Shown: positions 38,000 to 47,987 of the stretch, one piece after another
How positions within the stretch are numbered: the stretch's first letter is position 1
Layout: every line of letters begins with the position of its first letter
Position numbers and translations under genes: made by a program
The notes under the pieces: generated by a model
Databases searched by the model: none
What the model was told of the DNA's origin: nothing
The model's input: the letters and a program-made list of their open reading frames with translations, nothing else
NCBI RefSeq assembly: GCF_026210795.1
Contig: NC_089433.1
Coordinates: forward strand, 1,451,001-1,515,000
Origin: Rhizophagus irregularis
Taxonomy: Eukaryota; Glomeromycota; Glomeromycetes; Glomerales; Glomeraceae
Length of the DNA stretch: 64,000 bases
Direction: 5' to 3'

Positions 38000-38294
38000 A
38001 GAACCCCGGATATCTCCAAAACAGGTCATAAGTCACACTTTCGGCAGATTGGCCCATTTTTCGGGCTTTAAAAATCGTTTTTTGTAAATATCTCGGCATC
38101 CAGTGGTCCAATTTTGATGAACTATTTTTTAAATTGTAGAGCTAAATGAGGGCTACAAAATAAAAAAAAGTTCATTAAAATTGAATTACTGGATGCTGAG
38201 ATATTTACAAAAAACAATTTTTTGAGTTTCAGCAAAAAGGGGTGTTTTTGGCCAAAAGTCCATTATGACCTTTATATTAGATATCCGGGGTCCT
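38000..38294. mobile_element. 295-bp MITE with perfect 8-bp target duplication
   Basis: The left end AGAACCCCGGATATCTCCAA and the right end (reverse complement) AGGACCCCGGATATCTAATA are inverted, and an inverted AGGTCATAA follows. ATTTAAGA lies on both sides (37992-37999 and 38295-38302). The interior shows a second inverted pair around AAATATCTCGGCATCCAGT. The ends match the family at 35851-36491. Confidence 0.85.
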
Positions 38295-38477
38295 ATTTAA
38301 GAAAAAAAATATTTTAATTCTATTTTATAAAGTATTTAAAAAATATTTTAGTAAAGTTTTTTATAAAAAAATAATTATAACTGAAATAAAAAAAAAATCT
38401 AAGTTAATAAATAAATATTAAACCGTAATACATAATCACATGTTATATATTAAAACTAGGAAACGGGAACCGTTGTA

Positions 38478-38647
38478 AGTCCGGAGCGAGGTATAATAAA
38501 TAAAGATGTAGCGATATTCTACTAATTAGCAGCATAACGCCTTGGAATTCCTGGACAGAGAAACTCACGTGATTGAAAATTTACACGTTATTTCCATAGA
38601 TCATCATAGTGCGTAGACATATATAGTCCTTCGCTTCGCTCCGGACA
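38478..38647. repeat. hairpin-forming repeat, GTCCGGAGCGA ends
   Basis: GTCCGGAGCGAG near 38480 is mirrored by CGCTTCGCTCCGGAC near 38630-38645. About 150 bp lie between. It may be another small MITE; no target duplication was resolved. Confidence 0.4.
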
Positions 38648-38799
38648 ATCAGAAATTTTATATTAAAATTAAAAATCCTATTACAAATAGCCAAAAATTG
38701 GCAATTTCATGTTAAAAATCAGAAATATTATATTAAAATTGCCAAAAAATCAGACAGCCATATTAAAAAGAGCAAAAATCTGATTTTTATTTATTTGAC

Positions 38800-39245
38800 C
38801 TGTGTATATCTGTAGAAAATATGTTATAAACGTATGAATTTTAATATACTGTAGAATAATACGTATACCGTATCCTTCATTTACAATATTTTTGTGAACT
38901 ATATACAAAATACTGATATACAGTAGAAATGGTATACGTTATAGACATATAAATTTAATATACCGTATCATACAGTATGTTTACTATATATTTTATTATA
39001 TTTTTTACTAAATACATATTGTGAACAGTATATATTATACTAATATGCCTTATGTAAAAATGCGAATTGTATCAAAAATATATATATACAGTGTAAAATC
39101 TATATACATATTTTTTATAGAGATAAGTATATTTTTTTCCACAGGTTTTTTTCCACAAGTTTAATATACTTACGTAAGTACATTTTTTCCACAGTTTTAA
39201 TATACTCATGTAAGTACATTTTTTTCCACAGTTTTACCATAGTAT
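38800..39245. repeat. subterminal-repeat block, TATACTGTA type (right)
   Basis: ATACTGTAG, ACAGTATATATTAT and ACCGTATC words are dense here, as at 31856-32330. TTTTTTCCACAG recurs three times near 39140-39235, next to GTAAGTACATTTTTTCCACA. It could be the right end of a large old DNA transposon whose left end is the block near 31.9 kb. Confidence 0.4.
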
Positions 39246-39351
39246 ATACCCTACATAAGTAGATTTTTTTTATTAATAATTAGAAACTTTAATTTCTTTT
39301 CCCATTTAATAATATACTAATTAGAAATAATTTTTTTTTTTATAAATATTC

Positions 39352-39537
39352 TAAGGGAGCTTACACATATTATGTAATTATTATAGGGGGGGAGGGGGGT
39401 AGTTAAAATTTTACGTTACACTTATTTAAATCATATGATTTATAAATATTATAATTTGATGGTTATAAAATCTAACAGGGGGGGGGGGTAAGGTTTATAA
39501 TAAAATGAATATTACGTGATATGTGTAACTCCCCTAA
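39352..39537. mobile_element. short MITE with two G-runs
   Basis: The left end AAGGGAGCTTACACATATTA and the right end (reverse complement) TTAGGGGAGTTACACATATC form imperfect inverted repeats of about 30 bp. Inside are two long runs of G on the plus strand (39386-39399 with one A, and 39478-39488). It lies about 35 bp upstream of the SNF2 pseudogene ATG. Confidence 0.55.
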
Positions 39538-39570
39538 AACAAAATAAAAATTATTTAAATAAAAATCTCA

Positions 39571-41460
39571 ATGTTTACCAAAAATAATAACAATAATACA
39601 GGAGAATTACCAAAATTTAAAATTAAACGAGTCAACAATAATGAAAATAACAATACTCTTCAAAAATTTTATAAAAAAAACAAAAGCAGTGCAGTTGTTG
39701 GATTACCAAAATTTAAAATTTCCAAAGATTTTGAAAGAAGTATAAAAAAATTGGATTTAGTACCACAATCAGAAGCTGAATTTCTAGTAAATCTTCTAGA
39801 AGCACTACAACCAGAAACATTAATTATGAAATTACTTCCATATTAGAAATAAGGTCTTGAGTGGATGTTATCAAATGAACATCCTAAAGAGCCAACTATT
39901 AATAAAGAAATTTAATTCTGAATTCAAAAGGAGGATCAATCAAAAAAACACACTACTATAATACAGTAGCAAGATTTGCAATAATAACACACCTTAATCT
40001 TAACAGAGGTGAAATACTCACTAATGATATGGGTCTTGGCAAAACGATACAAATGATTGCTTTGATAACTTCCAAATCTGCAATCAATTTAGATTTCACA
40101 TATTCTAAAACTACTCTAATTGTTACTCCTTTAAGTGTGCTTAAAAATTGGATTGACCAAATCAACATACATGTTAAGAAAGGGTCTCTTTCTTATTACG
40201 TTTTTCATGGTATTGATCGAAATAATGATCCAGAATTCTTTAAAGATCACGATATAATAATTACTACATATGCTATTTTTGCACAATCAGATATTAAAGA
40301 AAGGAGTGGATTACTCGCTATTAAATGGCTTCAAGTTATCTTAGATGAAGGACATATTATTTGTACAAAATCATTAAAACAAAGTATTGCTGCATGTAAT
40401 TTGAATGCTGAGAGAAGATAGATTCTCACAGAAACCCCAATTATAAACGAGTTAAATGATATGTATTTTTTAATTAAATTTTTAAGATTCACCCCATTTG
40501 ATAATTTTGAAACATGGAATACTATATTTAACAACAAACAATGAAATTTAAAAACAATAATAACAGTCATCTTAATGATTTAAGAAACTTATAAAAACCG
40601 TTTGTCTTCGTAAAATAAAGGACATGAAATTCAATGGACATCCTATAGTATGTCTTCTTCCCATTAATTTCTATACTCATAAAATTAAGTTTAAGATGAA
40701 CGAGAAAAAGATTTATGATAAAATGAAAAGTGATACAAAAGAACAATTTAAAAGTTGGAAAGAATCAAGAAATGGCGATTTAAAAAATAATTATGTAACA
40801 TTTCTTGAAATGCTTTTTAGACTAAAACAAATTTGTAATTACACACAACTTCTTTGTAAGAGACAAATAAATCAAATAAATGGAATTGATAACAAAAAAG
40901 AAATTAGAAATTTAAATAATTTTAAGATAAGTTCTAAAATTGAAGCTTTAGTGGAATTTTTAAATTAAAATAATAATGATAATAAATCAGTAGTCTTCAG
41001 CCAATAGACATCTTTTCTTGATTTGATTGAAATTGCTTTTAAAGATGCAAATGTCAAATTTGTTCGATTTAATGGCAAGATATTACGTAATCAGTGAGAG
41101 GAGGCAGTAAATAATTTTAACAATAATTCAGAAATAAAGATTCTTTTAATTAGTTTGAAATGTGGGTCTTTGGGATTGAATCTTACTGCAGCTAATCAAT
41201 GTTTTCTTATAGATCCTTGGTAAAATCCAAGTATTAAGAATCAAGCTATAGATCAAATTTATAGAATTGGTCAAGCTTGACCAGTTTCTGTCTTTAGAAT
41301 TTTTATTGAAAATACAATTGAAAATCGCATGTTTGAATTTTAAAAGAAAAAACGTGATTTGATATTTCAAGTTTTTGAAGAGCAGCAATCTAATGAGAGT
41401 TCGAATATTGATAAAGCTCAGTTGAAGAAAGATTTGCAAGTTTTATTAGGTGAAAGTTAA
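39571..41460 (+). pseudogene. SNF2-family helicase/ATPase pseudogene (Rad5/HLTF-like, no RING)
   Basis: Frames joined on the plus strand give an SNF2 protein of roughly 600 residues. An Asn/Lys-rich start is followed by GLEWMLSNE. Walker A NDMGLGKTIQMIALI lies near 40029, VTPLSVLKNWIDQI near 40120, and the DEGH form of the DEAH box (VILDEGH) near 40340. Then come TETPIINELNDMYFL (motif III, normally TGTP) and the C-terminal helicase motifs KCGSLGLNLTAANQCFLIDPW (41158-41222) and QAIDQIYRIGQA. No RING finger sits between the two lobes. At least ten in-frame stops occur. Each falls where a Trp, Gln or Arg is expected, which fits TGG, CAA/CAG or CGA altered by C-to-T or G-to-A. No introns were seen, so it could be a retrocopy. 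The protein family remodels chromatin or acts in DNA repair; this copy cannot. Confidence 0.85.
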
Positions 41461-42039
41461 ATTTTTAGTATATAGGATTGGGCACTAAACTAAAAAAAAT
41501 TGAAATTTATGTGGCATCGGCAGAATCAAATTCTGCTATATTTTTTTTAAATACTTAATAATTTCTTAATTAAAATATTTGATTGAAATTAATCCATTTT
41601 TTTAAAAAAACCAAATTAATAAAATTTATTAAAAAAATCAAATATTTATTTACAATTAATTAATTATATTAATGCAAAAAGCAGTCTATTCGATGATATG
41701 TATAATATATAAGAAAAAATAAATATTGCACACATCGAATATTTGATGTATAAGATAAATCTTTAATATTTATCAGGGTCTGACAGGTATATTAGTGACT
41801 ATTAGAAGGGATATCAGAAGTTTGAAATTTATATTTTTGGAAGTATACGTTTATGGAAAAAATCAAGTATATAATATGTTACCAGGTTGGAAAACTATCT
41901 AATATGTATCATTGTATCCAATATGTGGAGTATTATAAAATATGAATCGTATACATATTAGGTACTGATAAATCTCTTTTTGACCAGTGTTAGTAACTGT
42001 TCGTAATATTAAAAAATATATATATATAAAAAATAAACC
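41461..42039. other. A+T-rich spacer
   Basis: No gene was recognised. Near 41972 the word TTTTTGACCAGTG recalls the right end of the composite element at 28173, but no partner end was found to the left. Confidence 0.45.
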
Positions 42040-42870
42040 AAAATTCATACTTACAAATCTTGATTCTTCTTTTCCTGAAGGTCAGAAGCACACTCCACCC
42101 AATCCTAAAAAAAAGAAAAAAACGGTTATTAATAACCGTTCATAATATTTTTTTAAAAAAAATAAAAAAACGGTTATTAATAACCGTTCATAATATTTTT
42201 TTAAAAAAAATAAAAAAAAATCTAAGATTCTTATGAATCTTTGGTATTTTCCCATTTTTTAGAACACAGAAGCCTTACTGAACTTATAAAAAATAAAAGA
42301 AAAAGAATAGTTAATAACTGTTTATAATATTAAAAAATAAACAAAAAAAATAACCAAGTTTCGAATTTACAAAACTTAGTTTTTTCTATTCTTCGGAAGT
42401 CGTCTGAGAGCTGAACCTAAAAAAAAGTAAAAAAGAACGGTTAATATTAACCATTTATATTTTATTAAAAAAAGACAAAAAAAAAATTCAAAGAATTCAT
42501 ATTTACGAATCTTTGGGTTTCTATACTTCAAAAACCCACCTGAATGCCAAACCTAAAAAAAAATAAATAAAAAAAATGGTTAATATTAACTGTTCATATT
42601 TTATTAAAAAAAAATAAAAAAAAACCAAAGAATTTATACTTACGAATCTTTAGGGTTTTTATACTTCAGAAGCTCACCTGAGTGCTAAACCTAAAAAAAA
42701 AGTAAAAAAGAACAGTTAATATTAACCGTTCATATTTTATTAAAAAAAAAAAACTAAAAAATTTGTGCTTACGAATCTTTGGGATTTCTATACTTTAGAA
42801 GCCCACTTGAGTGCTGAAACTAAAAAAAAAAAGTAAAAAAGAATGGTTAATATTAACCGTTCATATTAAA
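42040..42870. repeat. minisatellite, unit about 120-130 bp, about six copies
   Basis: Each unit contains ATACTTACGAATCTTTGGG or a variant, a TATACTTCAGAAGC-type word, CCTAAAAAAAA, and the perfect palindrome AACGGTTAATATTAACCGTT or a one- or two-base variant. In the first units the palindrome is AACGGTTATTAATAACCGTT and is doubled. It is followed by a purine-only tract (42870-43045) that gives a Lys/Glu/Arg open frame by chance. Confidence 0.75.
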
Positions 42871-43090
42871 AAAAAAGGGATAAAAGAAAGTAAAAGGGGA
42901 AAGGAGAAGGAAGGGAAAAGGGAAGGAAGGGAAAGGAGAACAAAAAAAAGGAAAGGGAAAGAAGAGAAACAGAAACGAAGGGAAAATGGAACGAAGGAAG
43001 GGAAAGGGGAGGAAAAGGAAGAAATTAAAAAAGTTTAAAAAAGGATGCATAAGATAATCCTTTTATTTTTAAACTTTTAATACACGTAGC

Positions 43091-43342
43091 CAGTGTTGTA
43101 CATGGGACATGTCCCGCCAAAATTTTAATATCCCGTCCATGTCCCGTCCATGTCCCGTCCAAAAATTGTCCAAGTTTACAATTTGTCTTATCAAGACAGC
43201 ACCTAATGGGCTATAATTTATAATTAAGATCACGTGATTTTAATGTCCCAATGTCCCGAACATTGCTAAAATCCTTGGACGTGTCCTGAACTGTCCCGTC
43301 CCGTCCCGTCCATGGACATGTCCCGTCCCTATGACAACACTG
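43091..43342. mobile_element. 252-bp hAT-type MITE, CAGTGTTG ends, TGTCCCGTCC repeats
   Basis: The left end CAGTGTTGTACATGGGACAT and the right end (reverse complement) CAGTGTTGTCATAGGGACGG are inverted copies. CACGTAGC lies on both sides (43083-43090 and 43343-43350). CATGTCCCGTC is repeated several times just inside each end. CAGTG-type termini and an 8-bp duplication are typical of hAT. Confidence 0.88.
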
Positions 43343-43350
43343 CACGTAGC

Positions 43351-44459
43351 GCATAACATATAATAATCGTAACATTTAATTAACATAATTCAACAAGGTT
43401 GAATATATATCTAATCATAGATTATTACTAATTGAGATTGAATTTTTTTAATTTTAGTCGAATATAGGCCAAATTGTATTAAGACTGAATATTCCTTTTT
43501 TGACTAATGTTTTCAAATTGTTATTTTTCTTTATTTTTCTTAGAATATGAATATTTTATCCTTTTAGAATCTTTACTGATCAATAACATTATATCTTAAC
43601 AAGTTGTAATATATTTTCACTTTTTGCATTAACACGTTATTCTTTTATTTTTTTTTAATCTTCTTAATTTATGAATTATAATCTAAAGTAGCTTTCTATT
43701 TAGTAATCTTTAATTTGTTTTTCTTAGAAAATGAATATTCTATTACTTTTTTTAGAGTTTTTTTTGGTTAATAATACTATACTTTGATAAACTGTGATGC
43801 ATTCTTCTTCATTATATTCTTTTATAAGTTATACTAATATATTCTTAAATATTTTACTTAATTATAAACTATTTTGAAAATATTTTCTTCCATTTTTTTC
43901 TTTTCATTTTCTTTCAGCTTTAATTTCTTCAATTTTTAATTTAGTAATAACTGGTAATATTTGAAATTATAAGATGCCAATTGCCTTCTACTGGTTTTCC
44001 ACTATTCAAACTTATCAGTTTTAGACTGTATTTATCAGTTAAACATGTTTTTTATATGTTATTTTTTTTAAGGGTGTGTTCGTTAAATTTATCATGAAAA
44101 TTTTTTTTACTAATTGTAGCTGTATAATATTAATCAAAATTACAATATAAAATTAAGCCCAATTTTGATAGTTAGCCAATATGAATAAATGTATTTGTAA
44201 CAGCCTGTTATATATATTTTTATATGCAAAATTTAATTTGAAAAACTTTTATTTAATGTATTTAAGACAGTTTTATAAACAAAATTTTAAGTTATAAGCA
44301 GTTTCTTGAAATTTTTTAAAAAAATTAGTTACACAATTGATTTTTTGTTTTTATTTACATTATGCTAATCTTAAATTTTAATTGGATAAAATTAGGGATT
44401 ATTACAAATAAGACATATAATAGGCTATTAGCCTATTGCAATTAGATTTATTCTTAAAA
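43351..44459. other. A+T-rich spacer, nothing recognised
   Basis: TTTTTCTTAGAATATGAATA-type words recur at 43535 and 43720. No coding frame or RNA gene was seen. Confidence 0.45.
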
Positions 44460-44990
44460 AATTGTTTTTTAATATTTTTTCCTAATATTCTATTATACGG
44501 AATTGATTATAATAAATTTCATAAGTAAATTTTGAAACTATTATAAGGAATTGGTTATAATGAATCCCATAGGTAAGTTTCAAAAAATAAAATTTTAAAA
44601 CTTTTAAAAAAACATTTTTTTCCTAATATTCTATTATATCAGTTATAATGAATCCTATAGGTAAGTTTTGAAAAATAAATTTTCAAAACTATTAAAAAAA
44701 TGTTTTTAACATTTTTTTTCTAATATTCTATTATAGGGAATTGGTTTTAAAGTTAAATACCAAATTTTATAAACAAGTTTCAGAAATTTTTTTCAAAACT
44801 TATAAAAAAATGTTAATAAAAAATATTTTTTTTATTATTTTATTATAGGGAATCAACTCTGATGTATATACTGGAATTCTATAAGTAAGTTTTAACTTTC
44901 AAAACTTTTTTTTAAAAAAATTCATTTAATATTTTTTTATTTCTTTTATAGGGAATTGGCTCCAACTTGGATACCAGATCCCAGATAAAG
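44460..44990. repeat. degenerate tandem repeat, unit about 90-130 bp, five or six copies
   Basis: Each unit contains CTAATATTCTATTATA, GGAATTGGTTATAATGAAT, ATAGGTAAGTTT and CAAAACTTTTAAAAAA. Each looks like a short block between an acceptor-like TATTATAG and a donor-like GTAAGTTT. No protein could be read through it. Confidence 0.55.
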
Positions 44991-45029
44991 TTTTGAAAGT
45001 ATAAGAAAAATATAATAGTATTAGTAGTA

Positions 45030-45149
45030 CAGTGAAACCTTTCTGAATGCACCTCCCTTAGGACCATAGTAAAAAAATAGTAGAATGTACACTTAGAGAG
45101 GGTGTGCATTTATGCACTTATAGAGGGTGTACTTATAGAAGTGTTACTA
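45030..45149. mobile_element. short pogo/Tc1-mariner-like MITE
   Basis: CAGTGAAACCTTTCTGAATG at the left and (reverse complement) TAGTAACACTTCTATAAGTA at the right are imperfect inverted ends, both followed by CACC. TA lies on each side. A second similar end, CAGTCAAACTTCGATGTACC, starts at 45310 and runs into CCGATA-rich DNA to about 45510, without a clear partner. Confidence 0.45.
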
Positions 45150-45536
45150 TATTTCTGATTTTGTATTTTTAATAATTAATAATAAATTTAAACTATTAAA
45201 TGAAATTATTGTAATTTGTAAAATATCAAATAATTTTAAATAAAAATGTATACAATTGGAAGATTTCTTATTGTTATAAATTTATTAAAAAGTTATCAAA
45301 TAGTAAATACAGTCAAACTTCGATGTACCGATACTCTATATACCGATAATTGCTTTTACTGATAAATTTTTGTTATCCCGTTTCATCACTAATAAAAAAA
45401 CCTCATTATGCCGATATTATATATAATTTCACGATGTAACGTATACCGATACAACCTCCTGATCCCTTTATAGTAATGTATATTAAGATGTACTGATAAT
45501 TTTAGTTACACTAGTGTTAATTCCAGCCGGCACTAC
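45150..45536. other. A+T-rich DNA with a pogo-like end at 45310
   Basis: Apart from the CAGTCAAACTTCG end described with the neighbouring MITE, nothing was recognised. It abuts the 3' end of LINE copy 1. Confidence 0.4.
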
Positions 45537-45890
45537 ACTAGTCAAAAACCAGGCAAACATGGCATAGTAGCCTTTATCTTTATTAAATTTATTCGAACTT
45601 TACAATTTACAAAAATAAAAAGAAAAATATAAAAATAAAACTAACTAAAAACAAAGCTATATAGTCTCCTAAGAAAAAATAAAGTAAAAAATTAATCTAA
45701 AAAAAGAAAAATCGCAATACACTAAATTTCCCCAGATCTTCCCCCTTGATATATTTCAAACAAAGTAGAAGCAACTATGCTAACAAAATAACGAATAGCG
45801 CGCCCACTATAAAAATCGACACTCCATCCTGCAAAAGCTGTTATTAAGTAGCACCGTTAGACGACCCATAAAACCCGAAAAGTGATTAAA

Positions 45891-46445
45891 CTAAGGCAAA
45901 CCATATTTTATCGAGTTCTTCAACCAATCGGTTCCGGAGTCACGTGAATCGTGTAGGGTCGGAGGTGGTAAAGATGAGTAAGGTATGTACGTTGACAAAG
46001 GCAAATTAGAAGGCATCGGAGTAGTTTTCATCTTGTAAGTAATATTCATCGCGTTTTTCCATCTACTTTTATCATAAGAACGCGGATTCCAAATTCGTCG
46101 TCTGAATTTTTGAACAAAATTATTGTGAATAGCAGCGATAACCTTAATCGCAGAGTTCCTTGGGATGGATAAATCGACAAATAAGTCAATAAAGAGTTTA
46201 GGCAAACAACCACGGACAAGGGCATAGGAGGACCAATTAGTAGAAGAAAAGGACCAGCATGAAAGAGAGGTAAGTTTAGCGATAAGTGGAGTAGGGTCAA
46301 TATCAGGCCATGTTTCCAGCTTCCAGAAGTTTAGAAAGCAAATGATTTTGATAAGATTGAAGAATCTGTTGCATAGGGACACGACGATTTTTGCACATAA
46401 AAAGGTGCATCAGGTCTTCCATGCGGTCGATACAAGAACGGCAAG
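45891..46445 (-). pseudogene. LINE copy 1 ORF2 C-terminal zinc-motif region
   Basis: After a frameshift near 46455 the expected continuation reads DELTCRSCIDRMEDL, then MHLFMC: a C-x2-C..H-x4-C motif that follows RNase H in many LINEs. Then comes a 163-codon frame with LTSLSCWSFSSTNWSSYALV and a Pro-rich end SSLPPPTLHDSRDSG, stopping at 45891. The same region in copy 2 is close in sequence. Its exact role is unknown; zinc motifs in this position are thought to help bind nucleic acid. Confidence 0.75.
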
Positions 46446-47987
46446 TTAATTCGTCCAGTATAAATCTGGTCGAGTCCGTTTCAGCTTTTCCAAAGTAGGC
46501 AAATCATCCAAGAAAAGTTTGAATTTAAAGGTTAAGTGTGCTTGATACGTAATAGGTAAAAGATGCGTCATGAGAGGGAACTTGAAATTTAGAGTAAACC
46601 AAGTAAGTTCCCAGTCAATAATATAATCTATATTAGATGTCAATAAAGAAGTGAAGTGAAAACGCGTTAAATTTAACAAATCACGCATTAACTGCGTTTG
46701 ATAATATAGTTTGAGAAGGTGTCGTGGATTAGATTCACAAACAACATCGTTATCATAGACTAAGACAAAATCATGAGCAGAGGCCAGGTCCATTCCGGAG
46801 ATCAAAATACTAGATGACGCGGTATGGGCAGTATTGGCCAAGGAATCAGCAAAATCGTTTAAATAATTGCAGGAGTGAGCTTTAACTTTAACAGGAAAAA
46901 CTGTCAGATTTTTGGAAAGGATGGTTCGCTCAATAATCGCCCAAAGTTCAAAATTTGTAGTTTTGTAGTACAGACGACTGTTTGAATAGACAAAAGAAGA
47001 ACAACTTCGAAGGTCATCAATGGCAGTTTGTGAGTCAGTATAAATAGTAACTTCTGAGTCGCGCGAAGAAATAGTTAAAACTGCATATATAGCAGCAGCC
47101 TCAGCTTGAGAAGAAGAGGGATTATCTCGTATAAGGCCGTGAGCATAAGTGGCGATGGAGTTAGGAAAACCTGCATCAGGGACTATTTGCATCCAAGACC
47201 AGCCCATAGAAACATCCGGAGTGCCTAAATTAATAAGAGACCCATCAGTGAAAAAGGTATAGCGCGAATCCGAGGAAACGACTAACGGGGAATTTGCAAA
47301 GACAGCAGCAGCCGAGGATTCAATTGTAACAGGAGTAGTAGAGACTATAGCGATATTTGCAGAAGAAGAATCGGAATCAAAATCCAATCTACTATAATAA
47401 AGACGGACACCATCTTCTATATCAGCCCAGGTAAAAGGTGAAGCCACTTCAGAAGTAGTACGTCTAATTCGTTCATTGGTAGTGGGCAAAATAAGCGAAT
47501 GTTGTAGAGAGACCGTAGGCGTACAAAGGGTTAAATCAGCATTCCGTTTTTTGGAAGGAGGCAAAGGAGTATGAGCAGCGCAACCAGGGCAAGGAGAGAG
47601 TCTAATAAGATCACCAGGCGAAGATTCACAATCAGGGGAAATCCAGTGAACAATAGAACAAGTACCACGACTTGTTTGGACCAAGAGTTGTTTGCCAAAG
47701 ATGGGAGAACCATAATCGTCCAACGTGACAATCCAATTTTTTGTAGTAGGAGGAGAGGATGAACAGGGAGCCAATTCATAAGATGAAGAGACAATCTTGG
47801 GCGTAATAATGAAATGATCCAGCAGACGATTGTTGGAATCAGAAATAGTGGTAACTTGTTGAATATCTTTGTACCAATAAGGGATACGGCCAGGGCCACG
47901 TCGTCCAACCAAATTGTCATAATATGCCTTCCAAGAAATTAAATGAGTTCCTTGAGGAGTAACAAGCTGAGATAAATAAAACAGTTG
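46446..47987 (-). pseudogene. LINE copy 1 ORF2 RNase H region
   Basis: The reading frame follows a TGA at 47988-47990 and is open to 46446. A linker with GRIPYWYKDI and CPGCAAH (possible zinc ligands) comes first. The RNase H fold has all four catalytic acids: FFTDGS, SQAEAAAIYA, IYTDSQTA and NDFADSLAN. RNase H removes the RNA strand during target-primed reverse transcription. The protein should continue from the reverse transcriptase part and into the zinc motif, but stops or shifts at both ends. Confidence 0.85.

Noticed and set aside
41750-41990. Possible transposon with TTTTTGACCAGTG right end
   Set aside because: No inverted partner could be found on the left, so boundaries cannot be supported.
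42811-43050. Lys/Glu/Arg-rich plus-strand frame and its Phe/Pro-rich minus-strand mirror
   Set aside because: Both come from one purine-only tract after the minisatellite; no start context or motif.
44460-44990. Chain of micro-exons between TATTATAG and GTAAGTTT
   Set aside because: The blocks do not share a reading frame and the pattern follows from the tandem repeat itself.
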